Notes: a model not told the origin generated them from the letters alone. 64,000 bases of DNA from Trichobilharzia szidati (GCA_944472155.2 OX235279.1:174633868-174697867), one strand, 5' to 3'. Shown: positions 46,408 through 55,445, numbered from the stretch's first letter. Made by a program: numbers and translations.

Positions 46408-49400
46408 AACAGTGACAAGCTGTCATGCCAGAAGTAAAGAAGCACTATAAGACAACGGGAGAATGGAAGGCATATAAAGAAATGCCAGTTTGCCATTAGA
46501 ATGCAGCTAAGATCTCCAACTGTTATGTCGAAGTCGTGTGGAGACATTAGCAAGGCAAACCACCATTCCATACACTACTCTATATAATGATAATTGTCAC
46601 ATCTTTTGGCGACATATTTCGGTGTAGCTTTCTTCTGCTTTCATTAAATCACCATAGTTCCTCAACAATGAATCCAATAGTGTGTGTAGACAACCGCTAC
46701 ACGTTCCAGCCACCTGAAGTAATCGGGATATTTGTCATCAGCTAGCCCTGCACATTTGTTTCAAGCTTTTATTTGTAGCACTTAATCTTATTCTATAGTT
46801 TCAAAATGCACACAAGTACCTTCGTCAGGATGAGTCAGGTTGTCTTGTTCACTGTTAACTGCCTGATCTCTTCATCTAAGATGTTCATCTTCAAGGTGAG
46901 TAGAAGAAACTGCTATGAAGTATGTTCTGTGTTTTGAGACTTAGTGCTACACCTGCGTGTGTCGGTGGTAACCGGCCATCGGGAGCTGGACGGTTGTTGT
47001 CAAGTGAGGTCAAGTGTATAACGACGCGGTTACACAAACATAGAATGTGCTGAATTCATGTTACATCAGCCCGTTTAATTCCTCACTTTTGCGAGAGAGG
47101 GATATCTAATGTTTTGAGGGCATAAATATATGAAAACTCAGTTGTTATCTTCTGAAACTATATAGTATTGTAAGATTTGGACAAAAGTATGGCATAGACA
47201 TTTCTGAGCGACAATCTTAAATATTGTTCCATTTTACTGGAGTCTACAGCCTTCTGCCTCGGTTGTCTTGCGAACGTCAGCTGAAAAGTTCCACTGCTTT
47301 ATAAGAATACAGAAAGATCTATTGTAGTCATCACTGTTACAGTTATTTAAGTCTATAATGACTTTTGCGTCGCAAAGTGTAAGGTTTATTAAGAAATTTC
47401 CTTCCCTTTGCTGACAAAAGTATGGGTGTTGGGTTTTCTTTTTGAAGAACCAGCAAGTTGGTAACATGGATATGGCTGTAGTTATTTGCATGAGTCACTT
47501 TTTTCATTAACTTAACTTCCTTACCCAGTGTCTAAACACATCGATCGGTATTTTCAAATTTTTATTCCTTATTGAAACAACTTTCTTGGGCGTATGTTAA
47601 GCCTACAATTACTCTTGTTCAAGAAGTGATTAAGTCTTTTTTTTAGCCTCTCACTACCAAGTGATTCATCGTACTATCCACCTATTGTATGAAAGCACAA
47701 ACCTGTGAAACATTTTATCCCATTTTTGAATTGCTACTTAATATGCGATTCAGTAGTAGAAAGTGAACTACTGAAATATTCAGCTTAGGCCTATAGAGAT
47801 TGCTGATTATTGAAATGCATGCGTGTGTGTGAATGTGTTCCAACATAACTTCTACCATTAATAGTGTGAACGTTACACACAAGTCGATATGTTACAGCAT
47901 GGCACTACATTGAATGCTATCAAGCTACTGAAGTCCAGGAGGGCAGCAGGACCAGATGGAATTCCGCCACTGCGAAGCACTGAAAACGGACCCAGAGACT
48001 GTGGCAGATGTTCTCGCGCCATTATCACCAAAAGGTTTTGAAAGAAGGAAACGTACCTACCGATTGGAAGAAAAGCTGGCTACCTCGTCAAGCTGCCAAA
48101 GAAGGGCGACTTAAGCCCGTCTCCATAGGTACTGGCGTGGAATCATGCGCTTGTCCACCAACTCCAAGTAAAATACTAAGTCGCATCATCCTAGAGAGAA
48201 TGAAAGATGCACTGAATGGAGAACTCCGCCACCCGCCGGAACTAGCTGACTGGATTCAGGAAAGGCAAATCACGTGCTGATCAAATTGCAACTCTACGTA
48301 TCGTCATCGCGGAACAAAGCATATAATGGCAGTCACACCTCTCTCTCTCTGCATCGACTTCGACAGCGTTTACCGTACTGGGAAGTAATTTCGAAACTAC
48401 TTCAACACTTCGGCGGTAAGTGCCCAAGTCTTTATCAACCTCATTCAACAGCTGGCTATATGACAATGCTATGTGTCAGGTGATCCACAACGGAAAACTC
48501 AGCGAGGCGTTCGAAGTGAACACAGGAGTAAGACAGAGGTGTCTATTATCACCGATGATATTCTTAATTGTGACGGACTGGATTGTGCATCAGACTGTGC
48601 ATGGGAGTAAGAAGACAGAAATACGTTGAACAGAAAAAGGGACTCTAGGAGATCCGGATTTTGCAGATGATTTATGTTTAACAGGTGGAAGCCAACGAAC
48701 TGGCAGAAGAAGTAGGCAGTGAAGACAGGACTACATATGAAGTGAACAAGGAGAAGAAAGAGGTGGTGAATATAACGAACCAACCAACAGCAACAACAAA
48801 AACCAGCACCAACTGGAGAGATTTAACAGAGGTTACCTCCTTCACTTATCTAGCAAGCATCCTTTCAGCTACAGGTAGATCGGATGAAGAGATCAAAGCC
48901 AGTCAGAATCGGAAAGGCTAGATACGCCTTCATCAACCTGAAACCAGTTTGGAGATCTTTTGCACTCCCCCTCAACATGAGGAACAATATTCCGATTTTA
49001 AACACTTTTGTGAAGTCAGTCCTTCTATACAGGTCAGAAACTTCCCCGGCGTTTCGCGAAAAGGATTTCCAAGGGCTTGTTGCAGACTTTCATCAACATC
49101 TGTCCTCTTCGCTGGCTGCATACTGCAGATCCAGTGGCCAGCTGGCTAGAGAGAATAAGCGACAAGTAACTCAGCAGTAGAACAAACCAACCAAGAGTCG
49201 ATCACTCAAAAATATTTAGGAGAAAATGGAGATGGATTGGGCATATGTTGAGACGGTCTAATGACATTGAGCGCAATGCAGGCTATCTCTCGAGTGGACT
49301 CCCAATTGGAAGCAAGAGTGTTACTATCATTAATTGATATATTTGAATAAAATTGGTCCATTTCACACAAATGTACCAATAAAATTGTAGTAACTGTTAT

Positions 49401-52400
49401 CGATATCAAAGAGGTTGAGCTTTAATGTCTAGGTATTGTTGGTATTCCCTTAGTTCTCTATTGTGTGTAACAGTGTCCCTTTGTCTTCGCTGACACAGAA
49501 TCACACAAACACTTATTTCTGATATGATTAGTATATGGTTTATTACAATGAGATTAGTCTGCTAGGTTTAAGCTTCTTCTAATAATTCGATACAATGAAC
49601 TCAATTCTATGCAAGTGTTTTTATTTCTAACAGAAGACAAAACTAAGCGGAATGATATCAGTTAATGCGCATTTGTCAGTGTTTTTACAAGTTCAGATCT
49701 ATCACCCAGCTGGTGCTAAATCAAAATAAACATACGCATACGCAGTTTTTCTTTGTTGTGTCATATACAGATATAGTACAGGGAACCATACTTAAATTGT
49801 GTCTACTGACAACAGCTGCATGCATTGATCAAATCGTAACACTACGTATTATCACTGAACAGAGCTTGCAATGGCAGTCAGCTCTCTACCTCACTCAACT
49901 TCATCGACTTTGAAAAGGCCTTCAGCAGACATCGTCAATCGAGAGGTGATTTGGCGACTACTTCGCTACTACAGTGTGTCGCCAACAAGTATATACCTCA
50001 TCCAACAGTTGTACGATAATACTGCATACCAAGTAATCCACAACAGGAAACTTACAGAATCCTTGGAAGTGAAGACGGGAGTTGGTTGTCTTCTATCTCC
50101 AATGATTTTCCTGATTGCGGGCTGTAGACTGGATGATGCGACAGACAGATGGTGGGCAACGAGGAAATAGGCATAAAATGGACCCACACAAAAACGTTGG
50201 AGGATCTGGACTTCGCCGATAATGTGCGTCTGATTTCCCACAGACTGGAAGATATGCGAGTGAAAAGTAACAAGTTGGCAGAAGCATTCAGAGAAGATAG
50301 GACTTCCTTCAGGTGAACATAGAGAAAACAGAGTTGATGAAGACCCCTGGTCAGCAGCAACATCAATCAGCCAGCATAAATAAGAGAGATCTGAAAGAAG
50401 TAACCTCATTTACCTACCGACCTGGGAAGCGTTGTCTCAACTACAGGTGACGGAACTGATGAGGATATCAAAGCAAGGATTGGAAAAGTAAGGCAAGTTC
50501 TCATTACTCTCAAGTCTATGTGGAAGTCAACAGCACTCAGCATGAAATACAAGATCCGGAATCTCAACTCCCATGTGAAGTCAGTGCTGCTAACCATAGG
50601 GATCAGACACTTGCACTGTGCGTCACGGGGGGCACTTCGAACAAGCTACAGACTTTCATCAACAGCTGTCTTCGCTCAGTACTGCTCCAGATCAGTTGGC
50701 CGGACATGGAAGATCAGCAACAGGGTGGGATCTCTGGCAATGAACGAACCAACTCTGCAGGAACCAGTTGCACAAAATGTGTAGGGTAAAATGGAGGTGG
50801 ATTGGCCATACTCTGAGGAAAAGAAACCATCGAGTGAGTGACATCACACCCCAGGCCATTAGTGGAGTGGAGCCGAATGGGAAGCGGCGAGTTGGTTGGT
50901 CGTCAATGCAAGGGTGACATGGAGAAGGAGGTTATGTGAAGAGGAGATGAAAGCATGTGGGCAGATGTGGAGCCAGGTGAAAACGTTGGTGGAGAACTGA
51001 ACGTTATGGTTACGTTTGGCTGAAGCCCTATGTTCTTCTAGGAACTAAAGGAAACAATATACTGACAAGAGCTTATCTAAAGGCTCATAAAGGATGTAAT
51101 TGTGAATGATAGGATCAGTGACTAGGTTAATAATTCACTCTGTACCTCAACTTTTTTGTTTCATTCATAACTGTAGACAATCAATTTGCCTATCATTTAT
51201 TATTTATTTGAAACACAGAACCTGGTACAGTAAAGGAATCAAGAAGATGCGCCACATAATAATATTAGGATAATAGGGAGAAAATGAATAAAGGACTTCA
51301 TCCAGAAAGGAAGCGAATACATTTAACAAGGCGAAACAGCATCCCTTGTATTCCTGTCAAAATTGGAAGAAAGAAGGAAATCGCAGTTCGTTCGTCATTG
51401 GTTGCGATTCTTGTCCATATCTGATAACGTTTCCAGCCAACTGTCTCTCGAACGCCAACCGATGCTTACCTAACGCAAACATCCATTCCATAACGCCATG
51501 TCATAGGTCGGCCACCTTTCCGCTCTTTCCAACAAGTCCCAGGGCTAGCGAACAAAAACCTGTACGTTAGCCTCTGGGATGAAGTTCTTAGCACATGTCT
51601 AAGCCACTGAAGCTGGTATTCCCAGAAGACGGCACTCAATGAATGGTGATCTCCAATGTGTCCAGACACACGCTGCCTGACTCTCGAATTACTCACACGA
51701 AAATGCCATCGAACGCAAACAGTTCTACGGTGACAGAGATTATCAAATAGGAAGAGTTGCCACTCACCCTTATCTAGGAGAGGCTGGGCTTCACAAGCGT
51801 AGAGCAAGACCTGCGCGTACCGAAGCATTGTAAACCCGATATTTGGCTGGTAGGCTAACGTTACGACGGCTCCAGATGTGGCTCAAATTGGCGTATATAC
51901 CACTCTAGGTTTCATGATACGCTTAGAAATCTCGTTCGTCTTACCTCCTCAAACACACGAACTTATTGACAACATCAAGTAGTTCACTTAAAAGAATGAA
52001 TGCAGGTACAGGCTGTCGCCAACCTGGTAACGGTACTTTGCACTCAGACGGTACAAAGCACATACCATACTTACAGGTACTAATCACCAACTGATCAAGT
52101 GCGATTTGGGCAGCCGGCATGCTGTCGCACACTAAGACGTTATCGTCTGCATACTGGAGATCGAGAAAGTGTTTCTTCAGGAAGCGGATCTATGCCAACA
52201 TCACTGACATCCTTCAAAGCTGACTCCAGACGAATGTCACCGATGGCAAAGTTAAGGAGAAATGGAGAGATCGGGCAACACTGTTGGTTGGAAACAGTGA
52301 TCCAAGCTGGTTGTATCCCCTCATTCTACCTGAGGTATGTTTCTATAGTGCTTTCAGGATGTTAACAAACTTCTCAGGTCCACGCCTCTCTAACAGATAT

Positions 52401-54669
52401 TTCCAGAGCACAGTTTTGTCTAACGAATCGAAGGCCCACTTAGTGGCTTTCCCTCTATCAGCACAATTTATGTGAGTGTTCACAGCTGTTGATATAAGCT
52501 TTCTCGTATCCAAGTTGTACAGTGCACACACTGTATATGTTGGCTACCAATTAACAGTTTGTACAGTCGGTCACTGATTCCATTGTCTGGTTTATTGTTT
52601 ATAAAAAGAAAACCTACTTATGCTAAAGAGATTATTCCTTATGATTGACTAAAGTCGACCTTTGTCTAGTTATTGACTATCACTTTCATCTATCTCATTT
52701 AATAATAATAGGAGAAAAATGTACAAGCTGTTAAACAAGCTAAGGAAGAACGTGTTCGAGAATTACGTAATGCTGTGGAATTAATGGTGGCTCGTTTGGA
52801 TTCACAATTAAAAGCAAAATTAGTCACACTGATGATTCAGCGTAGTCGATTATTTCAGGTGAGTGAATTCAATTTGTCTCTGTAGACTTTTCTTCTTTTT
52901 TTTTGTTTCATTTCTTTGCATCCCAAGCAGAATATAGGCCGGTGTCTTCAAGTCTGAGCGTTGAAGTTTCACCAGCCGTGGTAGTGTTGTTCTATTCAAA
53001 GAATAGGGTTGCTAGCACCTACCTACACTCAACCTCCACTACACTGGGCTTTACCGGCAACTAAGCAAGGAATAGAAGTACCTCGGCAGGGAATCGAGCC
53101 TTGTGAGGCTGCCGGAGATTCGACCAATGAATCACTGACTCAGCTTTTTGTAAGCTAAAGCTTAATTATATTCATTCCGGGGTCGGTATGAAAATATGTG
53201 CTGACATGTAGCCATTGTGAATCGATTAGAGTAGATCACTATAGTGCGTCGGTGGTATAGCGGTTAGGACGCTCATCGCCGACCATGCACATGGTCCGGG
53301 GTTCGATCCCCGGCCACCGACGCACTCCTTTACCTCGCTCGCTAAGCCAGAAATAATGCTGGTGAAGAGGAAAGGTTGGGCATGAGGCTGGCTAGCAACC
53401 CCATCCTGTAAAAATCAACACCACTGCTACAGAAACTTCAAGCCACCAGGTTGAAGCCCTATGTTCCACTGGGGAACGTGAAGGAAAAGAAAACTATAGA
53501 ATAATATGCCCATTCTTTAAATTATACATCAAATCTTGGATTCTTCAACTTCGATAAAGAATATATTCATCAGATTATAAGTGGGATAGCGTGACCAGTG
53601 ATGTACAGTAGGTCGGGTGTGAGAAAAAAATACTCTCCACCGATGACACTGGCTAGTGGTCGCACTATATCGTGACAGAAGTTAGAATTCACGAGCTGGA
53701 CATCGGATCAGCTTCCAGTGGCTGAATGGTCTACTAGCTCGCTCGCCTTTTAACCAGAATGTCCTAGGTTCAACCCCCTGTGGTGGGTGCTTACTGACGA
53801 GAAGTCCCAAACTAGGACGCAACGGCTGTACAGCACTCCCTGGTTTCCTAATGCTTCTCTAACCGATGTCAGCTCACGATGAAATCCTGTAAACAATCGA
53901 ATCAGATAATTATTACAAATTAGTGTAACCACAAGCCTCTGAAGACAAAGTGACGACGATTGCTTTAGGAGTAAAACGGTTGCTTTATGCTGTCAGTTAG
54001 TACGTCGGTGGCACAACGAACCACCGACGTACTCCTTTACCTCTCCAGGTCGATAATAATAAGACTGGTAGAGAGGGAAGGGTGGGCATGAAGCTAGCAA
54101 CCTCATCCCGTAAAAATTAAAAACACCACTGCTACCGAAACTTCAAGCGTCTAGTTCGAAGCCCTATGCTCCACTGGGAACGTAAAGGAATACAATTTTT
54201 AAAGAAAAATTAAAAATACTGTCAGTTATGCCTCGGTGACTGTAGCCGATAAGCTGAAATAAGCCATCATTGGAATTTAGTGAAATAAGCTGCACGGATG
54301 GTGCTACAGATGAAAAGGTTTACTGGACAACAGCAAATCTATTACTGAAACTCACTTATGCATCCAGTGTTACAATAGAAATCTGTTCATTTCTAGACAT
54401 ACTGCAAACTGTTAAGCTAAACACTAAGCTTAAACGAAATAGAATGCATTTTCTACAATCTCTCTAATTGAAATATTTCAACTGCTTTTTCTTTTCCAGG
54501 AAATAGAACTATTAGAAACTCTTTTACAAGATGTTCAATCTGAATTAGACGTTGCCACTCGATCTGAAATGATAACACGATCACCTGACATTTTGGCAAT
54601 GTTCACTGAAGTACATTGTAAACCGATGGCTTCATTTGTAAGTGCTCCAGTACCAGCTGATTTTGTCAG
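32465..54669 (+). CDS. TRIM37: TRIM37-like E3 ubiquitin-protein ligase, 5' seven exons (gene continues beyond window)
   Basis: Seven exons with GT/AG borders and matching phases join to 881 nt (about 294 residues). The order is RING ([20 protein letters not shown], then [19 protein letters not shown]), the diagnostic linker [20 protein letters not shown]-box 2 ([31 protein letters not shown]), and a coiled coil ([20 protein letters not shown]) ending with [17 protein letters not shown], just before the MATH domain in known TRIM37 proteins. TRIM37 is a TRIM-family E3 ligase; in vertebrates it acts in peroxisome and centrosome control and chromatin ubiquitination. The MATH exons are not in the window. 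Introns 1 and 2 are 41 and 36 nt, later ones up to 12.6 kb. No stop or shift is present in the joined exons. Confidence 0.93.
32557..32658 (+). CDS. TRIM37: TRIM37 exon 2 (RING, first part)
   Basis: 34 codons from [15 protein letters not shown] to CCYKCIR, phase 0 on both sides, with acceptor GATTTTAG and donor GTAAGA. It holds six of the zinc ligands of a C3HC4 RING finger. The preceding intron is only 41 nt, the following one 36 nt. Confidence 0.92.
32695..32735 (+). CDS. TRIM37: TRIM37 exon 3 (RING, last part)
   Basis: 41-nt micro-exon, [14 protein letters not shown], with the last Cys pair of the RING. Acceptor TTTTTTAG, donor GTAATT. The final codon CG|T is completed by the first base of exon 4, 3.9 kb downstream. 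Confidence 0.9.
32736..34742 (+). other. TRIM37 intron 3, unique part
   Basis: Intron between exon 3 and the right duplication arm. No element recognised except a short TA run near 33493-33506; frames at 34217-34546 and 34287-34541 have no family motif. Confidence 0.55.
35028..35711 (+). mobile_element. RTE-type LINE 3' fragment with 15-bp target duplication
   Basis: The insertion is flanked by TAATATTTTGACTAT at 35013-35027 and 35712-35726, and the left arm (10960-10980) keeps the site with a single copy. One open frame (35114-35689, 191 codons) shows [63 protein letters not shown] and [16 protein letters not shown], so it is a young copy of the RTE C-terminus. It ends GAACTAAAGGAAATAATAAT. 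It sits in intron 3 in sense orientation to TRIM37. Confidence 0.95.
36669..36827 (+). CDS. TRIM37: TRIM37 exon 4 (RING-B-box linker)
   Basis: 159 nt, phase 2 in and phase 2 out. It encodes [20 protein letters not shown] and LDNLQ, strongly conserved in TRIM37, followed by a Ser/Gly/Ala-rich linker ([20 protein letters not shown]) that is longer than in vertebrate proteins. Acceptor ACTAACAG, donor GTAAGAAC. An identical reversed copy is at 9857-10015. Confidence 0.93.
37370..37403. repeat. Palindrome at an arm-specific indel
   Basis: The arms AGATAATTCTCACCTA and TAGGTGAGAATTATCT pair perfectly across GT. The left arm has only the first half (5643-5662) and then jumps to TAATTGTCTG, losing about 180 bp. 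GTGAG stands at both junctions, which suggests a microhomology deletion in the left arm. Confidence 0.7.
37606..37634. repeat. (TA)n microsatellite
   Basis: About 14 TA units; the left arm has a shorter run at 5585-5602. Confidence 0.9.
38130..39310 (+). mobile_element. RTE-type LINE fragment in TRIM37 intron 4
   Basis: Right-arm counterpart of 3905-5075, sense to TRIM37. It ends TATGTTCCTCTAGGAATTAA with an ATAATAATAAG tail. Frames are broken (38676-39029 and 38765-39064 each cover part of the C-terminus). A close relative is at 49800-51060. Confidence 0.78.
39939..40149 (+). CDS. TRIM37: TRIM37 exon 5 (B-box 2 and start of coiled coil)
   Basis: 211 nt, phase 2 in, phase 0 out. The B-box has Cys/His ligands in [32 protein letters not shown] and is followed by the coiled-coil start [19 protein letters not shown] and [10 protein letters not shown]. 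All B-box ligands expected in TRIM37 appear present. Acceptor GTTTTCAG, donor GTAAGTTT. A PLE lies about 40 bp downstream in the antisense direction. Confidence 0.95.
40190..41292 (-). mobile_element. Penelope-like element, 3' portion, in TRIM37 intron 5
   Basis: Right-arm copy of the PLE at 128-3029, minus strand. It includes the pseudo-LTR (40190-40385), the GIY-YIG remnant (40540-40800) and the RT C-terminus (frames 40773-40997 and 40969-41394 with [20 protein letters not shown] and [20 protein letters not shown]). It stops at about 41292, where the left copy continues through the whole RT. Confidence 0.88.
41313..41400 (+). mobile_element. Hammerhead SINE, 5'-truncated tail fragment
   Basis: Carries GGACGAAACAAATGTCCAGT (end of helix II, GAAA, cleavage site) and the family tail TTCCCTAACTGATATCAGCT. 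The first half of the ribozyme is missing. It abuts the truncated PLE. Confidence 0.65.
41930..42290 (+). mobile_element. RTE-type LINE 3' fragment, old
   Basis: Decayed segments KIRIFN-like, a YGSETW equivalent (ATATGGGTCAGAAACTTGG), KLWQETNQ and [11 protein letters not shown] correspond to the RTE C-terminus. No frame survives. Confidence 0.6.
42300..42860 (+). mobile_element. Possible Gypsy 3' end: integrase tail, polypurine tract, LTR start
   Basis: The frame 42250-42723 reads [20 protein letters not shown] and [13 protein letters not shown] near its end, which resembles the C-terminal tail of a Gypsy integrase. Right after it come GACGGGGGGACGAG (a polypurine tract candidate at 42688-42701) and TGTGGTGAGAGC, a possible LTR start. 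No second LTR is visible and the earlier part of the frame is not recognisable, so this remains tentative. Confidence 0.4.
43005..43195 (+). mobile_element. RTE-type LINE 3' end fragment
   Basis: Ends GGCGTATGTTCCACTTGGAA CC then AAAGGGAACAAAAATAATAG; upstream it has TGACATGGAGGAGATGATAG as in other RTE ends. Short and broken. Confidence 0.65.
43403..43437. repeat. (TAA)n microsatellite
   Basis: About ten AAT units in intron 5. It could be a leftover LINE tail, since TAA tails are typical of the RTE family here. Confidence 0.85.
43695..44130 (-). mobile_element. Penelope-like element RT C-terminal fragment, old
   Basis: Minus-strand translation shows [17 protein letters not shown] and [14 protein letters not shown], equivalent to the RT C-terminus of the PLE at 2000-2330 but clearly more diverged. 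An AGAGAGAGAG stretch lies in the middle (43942-43958). Confidence 0.72.
44197..44335 (-). mobile_element. Hammerhead-bearing SINE
   Basis: On the minus strand: the end of a tRNA-like head (GGGATTCGAATCCCGGTGGG, containing a B box), the hammerhead core, and the tail TCTCTAACTAATGTCAGCTC. The tRNA-like 5' part is mostly missing. This is the arrangement of the schistosome Sm-alpha family, known to carry hammerhead ribozymes. Confidence 0.8.
44262..44307 (-). ncRNA. Hammerhead ribozyme motif (type I), one core base changed
   Basis: Minus strand: helix I GTACTG/CAGTAC, core CCGAAGA, helix II GTCC/GGAC with loop CAAACTA, GAAA, a short helix III (CAG/CTG) and the cleavage triplet GTC. The conserved CTGANGA box has C in place of the T (U4), which should lower or abolish self-cleavage. 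All other core bases fit. Confidence 0.65.
44611..44657. repeat. (AT)n microsatellite
   Basis: About 23 AT units in intron 5. Confidence 0.95.
44985..45700 (-). mobile_element. Second RTE-like LINE lineage, C-terminal fragment
   Basis: The minus-strand frame 44987-45247 shows [20 protein letters not shown] and GDQTETWHQ. These resemble the HRLPRxAML...GGQxxTW C-terminus seen in another fluke RTE-type lineage; the same motif appears at 58190-58504 and, diverged, at 51466-51828. Upstream (higher coordinates) the RT part is broken. Confidence 0.6.
45928..46133 (+). mobile_element. tRNA-derived SINE with RTE-like tail, diverged copy
   Basis: Starts TGCGTCTGTGGTTTACCGGT, contains GCCTTTACCTCCCCC and ends CTGAAGCCCTATGTTCCTCT plus AATAAAATAATAA. 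The order matches the SINE at 53245-53490; the B box is decayed. Confidence 0.65.
46339..46403. repeat. (TG)n microsatellite
   Basis: About 32 GT units. It causes an artefactual His-Thr-repeat frame on the minus strand. Confidence 0.97.
46404..47900. other. TRIM37 intron 5, mostly unassigned
   Basis: No gene found. The stretch 46890-47040 (TGTTCTGTGTTTTGAGACTT, GTGTCGGTGGTAACCGGCCA) resembles 55990-56130 in the same orientation, so both belong to an unclassified dispersed repeat. Confidence 0.45.
47905..49330 (+). mobile_element. RTE-type LINE fragment, RT to C-terminus, old
   Basis: Broken frames in order: GGPGW-like start (AGCAGGACCAGATGGAATTC), [81 protein letters not shown]. Same family as 12070-14975, many stops. 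It lies in TRIM37 intron 5, sense. Confidence 0.82.
49800..51060 (+). mobile_element. RTE-type LINE fragment, RT to 3' end
   Basis: Begins with [18 protein letters not shown] and continues through [39 protein letters not shown] and then a C-terminal part almost identical to 38390-39030 in the right arm. It ends TATGTTCTTCTAGGAACTAA. Broken by frameshifts. Confidence 0.82.
51350..52535 (-). mobile_element. Second RTE-like LINE lineage, RT to C-terminus, degenerate
   Basis: On the minus strand several frames follow in order: [20 protein letters not shown] and [12 protein letters not shown] (RT motif A side), [20 protein letters not shown] (catalytic YADD), [48 protein letters not shown] and [11 protein letters not shown]. 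This is a different lineage from the 12070-14975 family. Stops at most joints show it is dead. Confidence 0.75.
52712..52858 (+). CDS. TRIM37: TRIM37 exon 6 (coiled coil)
   Basis: 147 nt, 49 codons, phase 0 on both sides; acceptor ATAATAG, donor GTGAGTG. The protein [20 protein letters not shown] then [20 protein letters not shown] and MIQRSRLFQ matches the TRIM37 coiled coil. It has no long open-frame call of its own because it is short and is recognised by homology and splice sites. Confidence 0.95.
52935..53150 (-). mobile_element. tRNA-derived SINE copy
   Basis: Minus strand: tRNA-like end (CTCGATTCCCTGCCGAGGTA), the body GCTAGCAACCCTATTCTTTG and AACACTACCACGGCTGGTGA, and a decayed tail. 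Same family as 53245-53490 in opposite orientation, 95 bp apart. Confidence 0.65.
53245..53490 (+). mobile_element. tRNA-derived SINE with RTE-type 3' tail, best copy
   Basis: The first 80 bp form a tRNA-like unit with a perfect acceptor stem (TGCGTCGGTGG/CCACCGACGCA), an A-box-like TATAGCGGTTAGGAC and a consensus B box GGTTCGATCCC, which would act as an internal RNA polymerase III promoter. A body of 130 bp follows, then GAAGCCCTATGTTCCACTGG and GAACGTGAAGGAA, nearly the 3' end of the RTE elements. The target duplication ACTATAG flanks it (53238-53244 and after 53490). Located in TRIM37 intron 6. Confidence 0.88.
53709..53905 (+). mobile_element. Hammerhead-bearing SINE
   Basis: A tRNA-like head (CCAGTGGCTGAATGGTCTAC, degenerate B box GGTTCAACCCC), a hammerhead core and the tail CTCTAACCGATGTCAGCTCA, ending near AATCCTGTAAACAATCGAAT. 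Same family as 44197-44335 and 63222-63740. Confidence 0.8.
53787..53836 (+). ncRNA. Hammerhead ribozyme relic
   Basis: CTGACGA is kept here, followed by helix II GTCCC AAACTA GGAC and GCAAC where GAAAC is expected; the cleavage site reads GTA. It is the only copy with the consensus U4, but A13 is lost and helix I is distorted, so it should be inactive. Confidence 0.55.
54001..54217 (+). mobile_element. tRNA-derived SINE with the tRNA centre deleted
   Basis: The head is reduced to a hairpin TACGTCGGTGG-CACAACGAA-CCACCGACGTA: the acceptor stem is complete while D, anticodon and T arms are gone. The body and the tail GAAGCCCTATGCTCCACTGG follow. CTGTCAGTTA flanks it (about 53990 and 54219) as target duplication. 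Confidence 0.8.
54500..54669 (+). CDS. TRIM37: TRIM37 exon 7 (coiled-coil end, before MATH)
   Basis: 170 nt, phase 0 in, phase 2 out; acceptor CTTTTCCAG, donor GTGAGTAT. It encodes [40 protein letters not shown] and [17 protein letters not shown]. The next exon should start the MATH domain but is not found in the remaining 9.3 kb. Confidence 0.95.
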
Positions 54670-55009
54670 GTGAGTATACATATATATGTGTATATATTTC
54701 TTTAAGCATTTACATAAAGATTCATTATGTATAGTTAATCCTGTTAAATTAATGATAGCTCATTGTCTTTAGTTCATGTAAAATCTTGAATTGAATGCTT
54801 AAAAAGCATTCACAATGTTTTTCTGCTTCTGAGATATTTTTTTGTGGATCTAATAAAGTCTGCTATATAATATATGTGTAGTCTTTCCTTTCTGCTTATT
54901 CTTTAATAGTAAAATGTCTAGTCCTTTGTTCGCTGCAGACTGAATTCTATCGGTAAAGTTTGCTAGGTAGCCACCGTAATAGGTGATTCACCATCCTGGT
55001 GCACTCTGA

Positions 55010-55445
55010 GTAAAAGAGAAACTGCCTAATTTCGCCTCCTACTCCATGTGTATATACCAATTTAACTGCTCCTGTGGAGTGAGCCAGTTACATAGGCCGT
55101 ACAATTAGGCGTGTTTCTCGTCGGATTTCCGAACATCACCCTGCTTAGTGGTTAAGTAAAGGACAAACAAAGTCTATTCGCAGCGCTGTTCTATCTCATC
55201 TTGTGGATACAGAACACAAGATTGACGTTAACCATGCTTTCAGGGTGATTTACCGCATACCTACGAACCTCAATTTTGCCTTAAGAGTTCGACTACTAAA
55301 CATTACTGAGGCTGGCTGTGGGGATCCATATTAATAAGCCTAATTTATGCATCCAAAAGAAGTTAGTTCAGTCATTATCATCATTACCTTGGCCACCCAG
55401 GTTTGAATGATCGTGAATTTTTGTGGAATTTTCCTAATTTCTGTC
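55010..55445 (+). mobile_element. Penelope-like element 3' end fragment
   Basis: Nearly identical to 2370-2790 of the PLE: it begins AACTGCCTAATTTCGCCTCC and covers the whole GIY-YIG remnant up to TTCCTAATTTCTGTCGAC, without pseudo-LTR. It sits in TRIM37 intron 7, sense. Confidence 0.85.

Noticed and set aside
46227..46571. Minus-strand protein with a long His-Thr repeat
   Set aside because: Translation of a (TG)n microsatellite, no other support.
53245..53324. Functional tRNA gene
   Set aside because: The acceptor stem and B box are good, but the anticodon arm does not fold into a standard five-pair stem with a seven-base loop, and the unit is the head of a SINE with tail and target duplication.
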